A stretch of 64,000 nucleotides of DNA from Euryarchaeota archaeon UBA462 (GCA_002506755.1 DAYD01000008.1:29601-93600), one strand, 5' to 3'. Shown: positions 34,807 to 43,277, counted from the first letter of the stretch. Numbers and translations: made by a program. Notes: generated by a model from the letters alone, not told the origin.

Positions 34807-35943
34807 CTACCCGATGGATAGGCCATGATGCTTTCCAGCAACCGCAAGTTGGTGCAGGAACCTCTCAAAGTGGATTCTTGGGTAAGTTGACCTTTGTAAT
34901 CCCACATCGCATTCAGACAATGACTCAAGCATTTTCTGCCTGAGTGCAGATGGCACACTGAGCCGACGTCCTACGATCACGTTGTGTATCTGAGATACGA
35001 GATCGGTTGGATCGAGTCCGTGGTCGTTCAACAGATTATCCACTTCTGCCATAGCTCCGGCCAAGACTTTTCTATTCCTACCCCCCTTGTTTTCCCACTT
35101 CCACTCGACTACTTTCCCCCTAAGTGCAAGTTCGACAAGGTGCCTTCCAGCCTGTAGAGTGGAAGCCTGTACCATCTTGTGAACAGATGACCTGTCAGAG
35201 GCAAGACCCCTAATATGGAGAAGCTCGAGGGTGAATATTGCCTTCTTGAGATTGCCGTTCGAAACGTATGCGATATCCTCTAAAACTCCGTCTGCTGGAA
35301 GACATCCATTCTTCTCTGATAAGGAAGAGAGGGTTGAAACCACCAAATCTCTACTTGTCGAAGGGATTCTGATCATCTGAGTTCTAGATCTAAGGGCGTC
35401 AATTATTCTGGAAGAAGCTCTAGCTACTAGAACGAACCGCGAGGCCCCCCCTATAGTCTCCATCATTCTCCTAAGGTATGCTTGTCGGATATGACCAAGG
35501 TAGTCCGCATCTTCGATTACAATCAGACGACTAATCGGAACTTGTCCTACTCTAATCGCGATCTCTGACCCGGCTGGGGCCACACTATCGTTCATCCCCA
35601 GTGATATGCCTCTGTCAAAAGCGTCTAGGCTCATCCTCCCAACTAGCGTATCGGAATTCGCTCCACTTGGCCTCAGGAACTCCTCGAAGGATGTCATCGC
35701 ACCCCTCGTTCTGGCTAAATCTCTAGCCTGCAAAACATGGGTAGTAGACTTCCAACCGGGACCCAGTATCTGCCTTGCAAATAATCTCCAAATGGTAGTC
35801 TTGCCCACTCCGGGCGGTCCAGTCACCAAAAGATGTGGGGGCTCAGAGGCGGTACTAGTTGATTTCAAGGTCTGCTTAACATTGTCTGGAACGGCCAAAT
35901 CCTCGAACTTATCGGGAGACTGAGTATTCAGCCAGCTCGCCAC
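34807..35943 (-). CDS. AAA+ clamp-loader-like ATPase (RFC small-subunit family, divergent)
   Basis: 378 residues from GTG 35943. Walker A is TGPPGVGKTT at residues 41-50, with the N-terminal PDKFEDLAVPDNVKQTL typical of RFC small subunits. The Walker B line reads LIVIEDADYL, with ED-AD instead of the family's DEAD/DEAE. The sensor-1 strand is LVARASSRII. The arginine finger SRC motif is altered to SRTQ. A collar-like helical domain follows (about 250-370). RFC loads the PCNA clamp onto primed DNA. The altered motifs suggest a non-canonical or regulatory subunit beside a conventional RFC elsewhere, which cannot be checked here. It lies downstream of rpoP with a 38-bp gap. Confidence 0.8.
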   Translation of the reverse strand: MASWLNTQSPDKFEDLAVPDNVKQTLKSTSTASEPPHLLVTGPPGVGKTTIWRLFARQILGPGWKSTTHVLQARDLARTRGAMTSFEEFLRPSGANSDTLVGRMSLDAFDRGISLGMNDSVAPAGSEIAIRVGQVPISRLIVIEDADYLGHIRQAYLRRMMETIGGASRFVLVARASSRIIDALRSRTQMIRIPSTSRDLVVSTLSSLSEKNGCLPADGVLEDIAYVSNGNLKKAIFTLELLHIRGLASDRSSVHKMVQASTLQAGRHLVELALRGKVVEWKWENKGGRNRKVLAGAMAEVDNLLNDHGLDPTDLVSQIHNVIVGRRLSVPSALRQKMLESLSECDVGLQRSTYPRIHFERFLHQLAVAGKHHGLSIG

Positions 35944-35981
35944 GACCTTATGGAAAGGGGGCGGGTCTTGAACTCAGCTAT

Positions 35982-36245
35982 TCACTCTGCCTTCAGGACC
36001 TTCGCCATACCGTCTTTTCGAGGCTTGACAAAAATCCTGTAGCCGCACTTGTGGCATGACTTTCCGGTCGAACCGGCCTCAGCCCAAGCCATAAGTCCGC
36101 AGTTGACGCATTTATACCGAATCTGCAATGGATCCATTGGTGAATTGCAGTGAGCACATTGCTCCTCTCCAGTGGGATTGTAACTCCTCTTATCTGTCCT
36201 ATTGCAGTTTCGGCACTTGTGTAGGATCATCTGCTCTTCCTTCAT
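35982..36245 (-). CDS. rpoP: RNA polymerase subunit P (Rpb12-like) with extra N-terminal zinc ribbon
   Basis: 87 residues. The C-terminal 46 residues look like archaeal RpoP (normally 45-50 residues): YKCVNCGLMAW, then CHKCGYRIFVKPRK, and a basic tail. The CGYRI-x-x-KPR signature is distinctive. The first 40 residues add a second four-cysteine ribbon (CRNCNR and CAHCNS) that standard RpoP lacks. RpoP sits at the Rpb3/Rpb10/Rpb2 platform of RNA polymerase. An alternative is an unrelated double zinc-ribbon protein, but the C-terminal match is good. It lies between guaA and the RFC-like gene on the same strand. Confidence 0.75.
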   Translation of the reverse strand: MKEEQMILHKCRNCNRTDKRSYNPTGEEQCAHCNSPMDPLQIRYKCVNCGLMAWAEAGSTGKSCHKCGYRIFVKPRKDGMAKVLKAE

Positions 36246-36300
36246 CTCTACCGAGCAGGGCGACCTGCCAGTGCTTCTTCAACCTGTCCTATACAAATCA

Positions 36301-36879
36301 TCAGGCTTTGCATATCTCAACGAAGTTTTCAAAGATGTTCGAGCCGTAAGTCGTGTCGTTAACTTCTGGATGAAACTGGAGTCCAAAACGGTCCAATTCC
36401 TCATTCTGCATTGCCTGTACTTGGCAGGACTCGCTAAATGCAGTTATCTTGAATCCAGGAGGAATCTCCGTGACTTCGTCATTGTGACTTTCCCAAACAG
36501 TCTGATGAGTAGGAGTTCCTGTGAAAAGAGGGCCTCCTCCATCCACTAGAGAGATTGAGGCCGCCCCGAACTCGGGCCTTGGAGCTTCACTGGCATTCCC
36601 CCCATAGTGTCTGGCCATGAACTGGTGTCCTGCGCAAATACCCAATATTGGGACTTTCAATCCGAGGTAATCGGCGCAATTCCCAAGCTTACCTGTTAGG
36701 CCGACTCTTGCTGCGCCTCCCGAGAGGATAAGTCCGTCGACCTGCCTCAATTTGTCGATGGGTGTAGAGTTGGGCAGGATCTGTGTACTGACACCCAGAT
36801 ACCTTAGCATCCTCCACTCCCTGTGTGTCCACTGTCCGCCATTATCGATTACATCGATGGTGATGTTCGCCCCCTCCAT
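36301..36879 (-). CDS. guaA: GMP synthase, glutamine amidotransferase subunit
   Basis: 192 residues from ATG 36879 (MEGANITIDVIDNGGQ); the extension to 36906 lies upstream of homology. This is the stand-alone class I amidotransferase half of GMP synthase, the usual archaeal arrangement. It releases ammonia from glutamine for XMP amination by a separate synthetase subunit. The nucleophile elbow is GICAGHQFMARHYGG, and the catalytic His-Glu pair is in LQFHPEVND near residue 170. GLILSGGAARVG gives the oxyanion-hole glycines. The synthetase subunit (GuaAB) is not in this window. Confidence 0.9.
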   Translation of the reverse strand: MEGANITIDVIDNGGQWTHREWRMLRYLGVSTQILPNSTPIDKLRQVDGLILSGGAARVGLTGKLGNCADYLGLKVPILGICAGHQFMARHYGGNASEAPRPEFGAASISLVDGGGPLFTGTPTHQTVWESHNDEVTEIPPGFKITAFSESCQVQAMQNEELDRFGLQFHPEVNDTTYGSNIFENFVEICKA

Positions 36880-36957
36880 ACAAGATTTCCAGGCGGGGGC
36901 AATCAATGATGCTTCCTCAAACCTTGAAAAAGGAAGCCAATCTCGAATGAAGGCCGG

Positions 36958-37032
36958 CCCCGATGGTGTAGTGGCCTATCATGCAGCCCTGTCGAGGCTG
37001 CGACCCGGGTTCAAATCCCGGTCGGGGCGCCA
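36958..37032 (+). tRNA. tRNA-Asp (anticodon GTC)
   Basis: Acceptor GCCCCGA pairs with TCGGGGC. Anticodon arm CAGCC-CTGTCGA-GGCTG gives anticodon GTC. T arm CCGGG-TTCAAAT-CCCGG. Discriminator G as expected for tRNA-Asp, with CCA encoded. No intron. It lies between guaA (divergent) and the 3' end of trm5. Confidence 0.96.
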
Positions 37033-37043
37033 ATTGAAATGTA

Positions 37044-38216
37044 CTAGAAGGGGGCAATCCATGCTTGAAAAGAGCACAATCTGAGACTGCTGCTGTAGTC
37101 TCTCTTTATACTCAGTGAAGGCTCATCTGAGCCCTCCAAACGCGGCGGAAGAGCTGCACATATTGCTTTATTAGCGGCATCGATTTCACTCTCTGCGACT
37201 ATTGCTCGGCCACGAACAATTGATGTGCTGCTCGTATCTAAAAGTCCGACGAGAGATGGAAGGATGTCGATTGTTCTATGGGGGAGATTGACTATTAGCA
37301 TATCCCACTTTGCTCTAAATTCAGGATGTTTTGCCAGATCCATAGCATCTGCAACACCCACTATTCTGTCATCGAACATTCTTCTTATCGTGGTGGGTTC
37401 CATCGGATATTCCCTTCTATCCCATGCGCTCAGATTTTGGAGTAGCAACTCAATTGCATCGGGGTTCAAGTCCGACGCAAGTAATTCAGAAACAAGTCCT
37501 TTCTCGGAAAGGAGTGGGGCGAGGGCGGGACCTACTCCACAAAAGGGGTCGCAAACGGAGATCGGCCTTCCTAGGTGCTTCCTAAGGAGCTTGGCAAGAG
37601 AAAGTGTTTCGAGTCTTTCTGTCTGAAGCTTTGACGAGAAGTATGCTCTATTAGGATCACAGGCTATTCTAACTCCAGACTCCTTGACTATCACTCTAGT
37701 GCTAACATGAGTTTTTGGAATTGACTTAGTCACTATCCTATTATCTATCCTTGCCCCTATAGGACTGAGCTTCCTTATTCTCAGTTCTCCCTGCACGCCT
37801 TCGTCCCTGAGTATGAGTCTTATGTGCGGGTGAGAAGTTAGTTTAGCCTCCGCTATGGATGCTGAATGTACGTCGAGAGATTCTTCAATTCTAACCACCA
37901 TCATGTCAGAAATAAACTCGTGTGATGAGGGCCATGAGTCGCCATGTTTCTCAATCTCTTTTTTCCCGACTAATTTTTTCAGATGCGACCACCAATCTGA
38001 GTCGATTCTCTCATTCGCCGAGCCTTCTATCAATGTAATCTCAAGATCTCTAATCGATTCTGGAAGCTCTGCAGGCGCGCCCATATCGAGAGGGACCAGC
38101 CTATGTTCGCCATCTTGGTGAGAGACGACCCGCATGCCCTGAGCAAGCCAGCCATTCTCCTTTAACACGGAAAGTGTGTCCTCAACAAGGAGGTTTGGGA
38201 CAATGAGGTGCCGCAT
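37044..38216 (-). CDS. trm5: tRNA (guanine37-N1)-methyltransferase Trm5
   Basis: 390 residues from ATG 38216 (MRHLIVPNLLVED); the frame extends to 38252 without support. The Met-10/Trm5 family makes m1G37 next to the anticodon, preventing frameshifts. The signature block is IACDPNRAYFSSKLQTERL near residue 195. Motif I is CDPFCGVGPALAPLLSEKG, the acidic residue is in LLASDLNPDAIELL, and the catalytic NLPH (N-[PL]-P) is in MLIVNLPHRTIDIL. The N-terminal part corresponds to the tRNA-binding D1 domain. It ends 11 bp after tRNA-Asp on the other strand and diverges from the Rossmann-like gene at 38271. Confidence 0.9.
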   Translation of the reverse strand: MRHLIVPNLLVEDTLSVLKENGWLAQGMRVVSHQDGEHRLVPLDMGAPAELPESIRDLEITLIEGSANERIDSDWWSHLKKLVGKKEIEKHGDSWPSSHEFISDMMVVRIEESLDVHSASIAEAKLTSHPHIRLILRDEGVQGELRIRKLSPIGARIDNRIVTKSIPKTHVSTRVIVKESGVRIACDPNRAYFSSKLQTERLETLSLAKLLRKHLGRPISVCDPFCGVGPALAPLLSEKGLVSELLASDLNPDAIELLLQNLSAWDRREYPMEPTTIRRMFDDRIVGVADAMDLAKHPEFRAKWDMLIVNLPHRTIDILPSLVGLLDTSSTSIVRGRAIVAESEIDAANKAICAALPPRLEGSDEPSLSIKRDYSSSLRLCSFQAWIAPF

Positions 38217-38270
38217 CACGTTGATGGGCCGGAGGTCTCTACCGCTTGACAATGACGGAAGGGAGCGTTG

Positions 38271-38789
38271 ATGATTAGGAGTATGCTAGTCTCTCCGATC
38301 AGGAGGTATTTCGTTACCAAAAAAATGTTCAGGACTGCGGAGGAGATTGCTGCAAAGAAGCAAAAGAAATTGATGATGATTGGTGATCCCTGTAGCGGGA
38401 ATTATTTTCAATTCATGTCCAAAATGTTTCCAAACAGTGGGCATGGAGATGTGACGCTGGACCTTTTTGGATGTGATTGCTGTCACAGAATGGACATCAA
38501 CGATATCGATGCATGGAGGGATTACGAGGATGGGTCATTCGTAGTTATTGAGACGGGGACGCTTGGATTTTCAAAAGACCTAGGTGCGATTCTCCAACAA
38601 ATAAGAAGGGTTTCTGGAGGGGATTTTTTTTCTGCTGGTGGAAACCGAGGTCTTTTCTGGGAGCTATTTCTGTACAAAACATATAGTAAGGAGCTTAACT
38701 TTTCAATGGATCCATTTGACTCCAGGACTGATGAGTATTACACTGGAAGGAGACTGGGGGGGAAGGGTCCTGTCAAAGAGAAGTTTTGA
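38271..38789 (+). CDS. Hypothetical Rossmann-like protein
   Basis: 172 residues from ATG 38271 (a TTG just before is in frame). Not assigned. KKLMMIGDPCSGNYF near residue 33 has the look of a nucleotide- or SAM-binding first strand and glycine loop. VTLDLFGCDCCHRMD follows as the second strand with an acidic end, and SFVVIETGTLGFSKDLGAIL as a fourth strand. This order is that of small Rossmann methyltransferase-like proteins, but the glycine loop is degenerate. The CDCCH cluster is unusual. The C-terminus is basic. It precedes dphB by 40 bp. The T8 run inside it (from 38626) is coding. Confidence 0.55.
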   Translation: MIRSMLVSPIRRYFVTKKMFRTAEEIAAKKQKKLMMIGDPCSGNYFQFMSKMFPNSGHGDVTLDLFGCDCCHRMDINDIDAWRDYEDGSFVVIETGTLGFSKDLGAILQQIRRVSGGDFFSAGGNRGLFWELFLYKTYSKELNFSMDPFDSRTDEYYTGRRLGGKGPVKEKF

Positions 38790-38829
38790 CCCGCGTCATA
38801 TTGATGTGGGTAAGGTCCCTCTATGTGCT

Positions 38830-39648
38830 ATGGGTGAATACGAACTGGGGGCCGGCCTTTGGCTGGTTGGAATAGGCCCAGGAGATCTCGGCCATATGAC
38901 TGAAAGGGCGAAGAGCGTAGCTAAGAGTTGCTCTAAGCGTTATCTTGAGGGTTATACCGCTGTGATTCCACCTGATCAGGAAAATAAACTGGAGGAGTTT
39001 GTAGGCCCGTGGGAGAAGGCCATGCGCCCATTGGTTGAGAACCCTGAAGAGATTCTTGATTTGGCTGCAAAGGAACCTGTGGCACTTATGGTGGTCGGCG
39101 ATCCAATGCAAGCAACTACCCACATTGATCTGGAGGCGCGATGTCTGGAGAAAGGCGTAGCCTTTGAGGTGATACCAGGAATGTCAGCTACAACTCTTGC
39201 AGTTTCCCTCTCGGGTTTGCAATCATACAGATTCGGCAGGCAAGTAACTCTTCCCTACCCCTATGGCGACTATCTTGCGATCTCTCCATTAGAGATGATT
39301 GATGCCAACTATGTTAGTGGCCTTCACACCCTTCTGCTATTGGATCTTGATCCCACTGGGATGGGATTTGATCCGCCTAAACCGATGCAACCCTACCAAG
39401 CTTTTGAGGTGTTGAAAGCGATGGTGAAAAAATTCTTGGATGAGAAGGGAATGAAGGAAAGTCTACAGATTCCCGTTGAGGAATGGGACGCTATACTAAT
39501 TAGTGACATAGGTACTGATTCGCAGAGGGTGGCCTCAGGAAACCTTGCTGACTTAGCAGAGTTACAAGGCGGGTGGATTCATACACTGATATTACCAAGT
39601 GAGATGAGTCTCAATGAGAGAGAAGCTTACGAGCGGAGGCTTCTTTGA
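38830..39648 (+). CDS. dphB: Diphthine synthase
   Basis: 272 residues from ATG 38830 (MGEYELGAGLWLVGIG), the family's usual length; the frame runs back to 38638 through the preceding gene. Dph5/DphB is a tetrapyrrole-methylase-fold enzyme that methylates the histidine modification of elongation factor 2. VGIGPGDLGHMTERA is the first SAM loop. LMVVGDPMQATTHIDL and EVIPGMSATTLAVSLSGLQSYRFGR are the family signatures. TLPYPYGDYLAISPLEMI and LLLLDLDP follow. CATATTGA about 30 bp upstream may be its TATA box, giving a leaderless mRNA. A marker for archaea within prokaryotes. Confidence 0.93.
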   Translation: MGEYELGAGLWLVGIGPGDLGHMTERAKSVAKSCSKRYLEGYTAVIPPDQENKLEEFVGPWEKAMRPLVENPEEILDLAAKEPVALMVVGDPMQATTHIDLEARCLEKGVAFEVIPGMSATTLAVSLSGLQSYRFGRQVTLPYPYGDYLAISPLEMIDANYVSGLHTLLLLDLDPTGMGFDPPKPMQPYQAFEVLKAMVKKFLDEKGMKESLQIPVEEWDAILISDIGTDSQRVASGNLADLAELQGGWIHTLILPSEMSLNEREAYERRLL

Positions 39649-39673
39649 CAACGAGGTTCCGACGGACTCAAGT

Positions 39674-39680
39674 CTTTATG
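39674..39680 (+). promoter_or_regulatory. TATA-like box before the 579-aa orphan gene
   Basis: CTTTATG centred 26 nt before ATG 39703. This spacing fits a leaderless transcript starting at that ATG and argues against the in-frame ATG at 39685. Confidence 0.4.
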
Positions 39681-39702
39681 TTCATTGGAGGTCACTGATA
39701 CC

Positions 39703-41424
39703 ATGGCCAAGCCACCCGCTGAGGTCCGATTCCCGGGTGACAAGAATCGGAGAAGGAAGCTCAGGGTAAGGGGGATCAAACAGGCATCAAGAGAGATCCA
39801 AAAGAGGCTTGAGAAAACCTTGGATCTCCTTCTAGATGATCCCGAGGCATTCATGCCAGAAATTATCGGTAATCTGGGTAAGGTCTCATTCTTTGGCCCA
39901 AAGGATCCGATGGCGATGACTCTGAAGGAGGTAGGTATCGTTTCCTCCAAGAGGAACGATGTCCGCTGGCTTAAGAAGAGGATGTCAAAAAGAAGTGGCG
40001 GTGACGTGGCTAGATCTCTAGCCGGAAGCCTAGCTGCTGCATCGGAAGAGGACCTGAGTACAGTCTCAGTGTTCAAAAGCGAGGTTTATGGAAACGCCAG
40101 CTACCTAAAGAGGGGAAGCGGCAGGCCCGGACACCTGGTCGGAATTCAGAACTTCAATCATCCCAAGCTTAGGCTTTTAGTTTGGGATGACCATGCAAAG
40201 GCGGGACAATACTTCTTCTCATGGGATGGAGGGTTTGTCTTCACGGGCTTTGAGCCAAACCCCCCTCCGGAATGGGTCAATTGGACTCTGGATAATACGT
40301 CCGTAGAACTTCAGGGAGAGGACTGCAAGTGGTCCACTGGGCTAGACGAGGGGACAGTTAGAAATGACTCAATAACTAAGGAGGGTTGGCTGAGGCTGAA
40401 ATTCTCAGATGGTACCAAAGTCGGCCTTTCGCAGAGCGCTCTTGCAAAGACTGACGAGCCAATGGCGCGAAGCATCGCAGTCTCGATGATGCCCCCGAAC
40501 AAACTTGGAGAGGTGTGCGAAGCAACATGGATGTGGAGGCCAGAAGGCTGGCCAGAGGGAGACGCTCTTCCTCAAGAAGGTCAAGAGAGGCTTGACGAGA
40601 TCCTACAAACTTGGCTCAAGATGTCCTTGGAAGACGGTGCACTGACGAGAGCATGTAGAGCTAGCATCTTGAATTCGATAAGCCATGGGTATGTTGTCGG
40701 GACCAACTGGTTCTCACCTGACGATAGGGAAGGGTTTCTGAACCATATGAGTGGTACAAATGACGAAAGGAGGTCTCTGGCATGTATACTAGATACTTTG
40801 ACTGGCGGAATTCATGTCAGGACCGATGGAGTTGTTCTTGACGTCGAAGAGAAAGTCGTTAGACTAGAAGACTCCTCTTGCCATCCAGTTTTGGTTTCTC
40901 TTTGGCCAGACCATGGTATGTCTATTCTGGAGAAGATTTTCGGCGTTACCGGTGATGATGCAAAGTCGATTCATGATCGTCAGAGCAAAAGAAAACAGGG
41001 TTTTGGGGCCTTCTTACGAGAACTGAATGATAGTCTGAGTACGGCCAAGAAGCTAAACAGGCTACCATGGGATAGCTCCGATCTGCCAAGCCCCCTTTCC
41101 TTCGCCGATAGCTTGGTCAGAAAGGCGGCTGACGAGGGCTTGGCCTCGACTGTCTCTATGGCTAGGAAGGGGAAGGGGCTAGACTCCTCTATGGGGTGGG
41201 CATGGTTAGTCGTCCATGAGAAGACGGAGTCTGACTCTTGGAGGTTCGATGAGGAAAGCAGAGACAAAGGCGGTGATTGGGTGCCCGCACTAAGGGCACT
41301 CTGGGACGCTGCGACATCTCTACTCCTTGAAGATGACATGGAGTCTGTTTCGGACTACGTTTCTTCTATGGAGTGGTTGGCCGAGGTAAGTGGATCTGGG
41401 CCAATAAGCAGGTCTAAGGAATAG
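39703..41424 (+). CDS. Hypothetical soluble protein, 573 aa
   Basis: Not recognised. No signal peptide, TM segment or metal motif. The N-terminal 100 residues are highly basic (RFPGDKNRRRKLRVRGIK and later RWLKKRMSKRS), suggesting nucleic-acid contact. The middle (about 130-330) has Trp/Asn-rich beta strands (SWDGGFVFTGFEPNPPPEWV). The C-terminal 250 residues are mostly helical, with WAWLVVHEKTESDSW near the end. The AKPPAEVRFPGDKNRRRKL start is placed at ATG 39703 by an upstream TATA-like box. It is followed by a T8 tract and 160 bp without genes, so it is probably transcribed alone. Confidence 0.6.
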   Translation: MAKPPAEVRFPGDKNRRRKLRVRGIKQASREIQKRLEKTLDLLLDDPEAFMPEIIGNLGKVSFFGPKDPMAMTLKEVGIVSSKRNDVRWLKKRMSKRSGGDVARSLAGSLAAASEEDLSTVSVFKSEVYGNASYLKRGSGRPGHLVGIQNFNHPKLRLLVWDDHAKAGQYFFSWDGGFVFTGFEPNPPPEWVNWTLDNTSVELQGEDCKWSTGLDEGTVRNDSITKEGWLRLKFSDGTKVGLSQSALAKTDEPMARSIAVSMMPPNKLGEVCEATWMWRPEGWPEGDALPQEGQERLDEILQTWLKMSLEDGALTRACRASILNSISHGYVVGTNWFSPDDREGFLNHMSGTNDERRSLACILDTLTGGIHVRTDGVVLDVEEKVVRLEDSSCHPVLVSLWPDHGMSILEKIFGVTGDDAKSIHDRQSKRKQGFGAFLRELNDSLSTAKKLNRLPWDSSDLPSPLSFADSLVRKAADEGLASTVSMARKGKGLDSSMGWAWLVVHEKTESDSWRFDEESRDKGGDWVPALRALWDAATSLLLEDDMESVSDYVSSMEWLAEVSGSGPISRSKE

Positions 41425-41448
41425 TTCATTTCCCTCCTATGCTCTGCA

Positions 41449-41456
41449 TTTTTTTT
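41449..41456 (+). terminator. Oligo-T tract after the 573-aa gene
   Basis: Eight T residues 25 bp after the stop codon at 41424. In archaea a T-tract on the non-template strand is enough for intrinsic termination. No strong hairpin precedes it. Confidence 0.5.
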
Positions 41457-41587
41457 ATGGAATTAGCTAAAATAATGAACCCAAAAAGATTGATGATTGG
41501 TCTCGAGGCGTCTGGATATCTGCATTCGAATAATGAGTAATTGCCTTCCTGCCACAAACGTCTTTCTAATTCGGAATTTGTGAAAGA

Positions 41588-42031
41588 ATGTCTGCTAAGT
41601 CGCCACCTGCCTCTTCACTCGCAGTTCACAACGTGATGATGGCGAACAGGAGCAAAGACACAAAGCCAGAAATAACCGTCAGAAAGATGCTCAGGGATGC
41701 TGGCTATTCGGGATACAGACTCCACTGGAGGGTTGATAATAAGAGGGGCAAGTACCTATGCAGACCTGATATTTCGTTTCCCGGGAGAAAGATAGCTCTT
41801 TTTGTTCATGGCTGCTTTTGGCACAGGTGCCCGAAGTGTAACCTGAGCCTGCCAAAATCCAATACTGAGTACTGGAGAAGTAAATTCGATAGGAATCTAG
41901 AACGAGATTCCAGAAAAGAGTCTGAACTGATAAACTTAGGTTGGTACGTTCACACCATATGGGAATGTAGTATTCAAAACGGAGTAGCTGAAGTATTGGA
42001 AACTCTGACAGATAAAACAAACAGACCTTGA
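41588..42031 (+). CDS. vsr: Vsr-type very short patch repair endonuclease
   Basis: 147 residues, family size 140-156. Vsr nicks the 5' side of T in T:G mismatches left by deamination of 5-methylcytosine. Signature elements: MANRSKDTKPEITVRKML (residues about 18-35), YRLHWRVDNK, CRPDISFPGRKIALFVHGCFWHRCP with the catalytic Asp and His, then PKSNTEYWRSKFDRNLERD and LGWYVHTIWEC. The zinc-binding Cys/His residues (WHRCPKC) are present. No 5-methylcytosine methyltransferase lies near it. The next gene begins 25 bp later. No TATA box could be picked with confidence in the 163-bp gap upstream. Confidence 0.9.
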   Translation: MSAKSPPASSLAVHNVMMANRSKDTKPEITVRKMLRDAGYSGYRLHWRVDNKRGKYLCRPDISFPGRKIALFVHGCFWHRCPKCNLSLPKSNTEYWRSKFDRNLERDSRKESELINLGWYVHTIWECSIQNGVAEVLETLTDKTNRP

Positions 42032-42056
42032 AACGGACAATGCCTTCGCGAACCAT

Positions 42057-43277
42057 GTGCGACTGCTTACCTTCGTGAAATTCTACAGGGAGATTACCAA
42101 AGAAGGGCCTGCTGATCTGGATTGGATTCAGAAACAGGGACTTCTTGCCGTTAAGTTGACACAGATTTTCGCACTAAGGCCTGACATGATAGGTGTAGAG
42201 AAATGTAGGCAGCTACAGAAGATGTATAGGAACGCGTCGACTATACCGACTGAGGACTTTTCCAAGATATTGAAGGAGAAGGCCCCCCAAAATTTTCACA
42301 ATTCTATTGATTGTTTAGATGAGCGCCCGCTAGCTGCGGCATCCGTAGGGCAAGTGCATCGTGGAAAGCTGAAAACGGGAGAAGAGATCGTTGTCAAAAT
42401 TCTGAAGGCGGACCACAAGGAAAGGTTTCAGAGGGATGTGAAGAGGCTGATGAGGCTTATGAGAGTGTCAATAGCCTTCTCACCTAAGCTTAGAAAGGTA
42501 GGGAATCCGATTTCCCTACTTCGACACGTCGAGGATTATACAACTAGGGAGCTTGATCTTCGAAACGAAATCAAAGGGGGGGCTGAGCTGAAATCAATAC
42601 AAGAACGGCTAAACAATTCGTTTCCAATGCCTAGATTGAGGTTTCCCAAGTACTATCCTGAGCTATCAAACGAATATGTACTAGTCTCGGAGTTTGTCAG
42701 AGGGAAGACATTGGAAGAGTCGATCACTCAGCAAGATTTAGATTGGGAATACCTGATTGAATTATTCAGAATTCATGGCGCATATATGTTTGGAGTTGGG
42801 ACCTTTCATGGAGACCTACACCCTGGAAATTGTATCATTGATGAGGATGGGCATTTCGTCTTCATAGACAATGGTGCTGTCTGCGAATCACCAAAAAATG
42901 TGAGCCTTCCACTATTTCGGTTTTTTGAATCTCTTTCAAAGAGGGATATGGATGGTGCTTTTGAAGCACTTTTAGGGCTCGCAGGTGAAAGGCCATCGGA
43001 GAATAAGGTCACACGGTTCAAAGACAAGATGTCGACAATATACAGTGACTTCGGAGACAAGAGCGTTGGAGAGCAAAGTCTGACAGATTTGATGATGAAA
43101 ACGGTAAGAGCTGCGGTAGAAGAAGCCGGGGCTGATTTTGGAGAAGAAGGTTTTCCAATAATACGGAGCCTTATGTATATGGATGGACTAGTCCTAAGAA
43201 CGCATCCGGAAGTGAAGCTGATTGTTGAGATGGGTCCGTCATTAAAAGAATTCAGAGAGGGGCTAGGTTTGGAGTGA
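42057..43277 (+). CDS. ABC1/UbiB (ADCK) family atypical kinase
   Basis: 406 residues from GTG 42057. The family-specific KxGQ-like motif appears as IQKQGLLAVKLTQIFALRPD near residue 25. The Ala-rich loop that replaces the P-loop is AAASVGQVHRGKL near residue 93. IVVKILK supplies the lysine. FHGDLHPGNCIIDEDGHFVFIDNGAV holds the catalytic HxD-type HGDLHPGN and the metal-binding IDNG. The family supports prenyl-lipid pathways such as ubiquinone and, in plastids, tocopherol and carotenoid metabolism. Here it is 4 bp upstream of crtI, implying a role in isoprenoid-lipid handling. No C-terminal TM pair is evident. Confidence 0.9.
   Translation: MRLLTFVKFYREITKEGPADLDWIQKQGLLAVKLTQIFALRPDMIGVEKCRQLQKMYRNASTIPTEDFSKILKEKAPQNFHNSIDCLDERPLAAASVGQVHRGKLKTGEEIVVKILKADHKERFQRDVKRLMRLMRVSIAFSPKLRKVGNPISLLRHVEDYTTRELDLRNEIKGGAELKSIQERLNNSFPMPRLRFPKYYPELSNEYVLVSEFVRGKTLEESITQQDLDWEYLIELFRIHGAYMFGVGTFHGDLHPGNCIIDEDGHFVFIDNGAVCESPKNVSLPLFRFFESLSKRDMDGAFEALLGLAGERPSENKVTRFKDKMSTIYSDFGDKSVGEQSLTDLMMKTVRAAVEEAGADFGEEGFPIIRSLMYMDGLVLRTHPEVKLIVEMGPSLKEFREGLGLE

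Noticed and set aside
34529..34828. Plus-strand ORF spanning the tRNA-Arg gene
   Set aside because: Its codons cover the tRNA itself and its C-terminal part is a translation of the tRNA cloverleaf.
38626..38633. Oligo-T tract as a terminator
   Set aside because: It lies inside the 172-aa coding region, well before its stop codon, so it is coding sequence.
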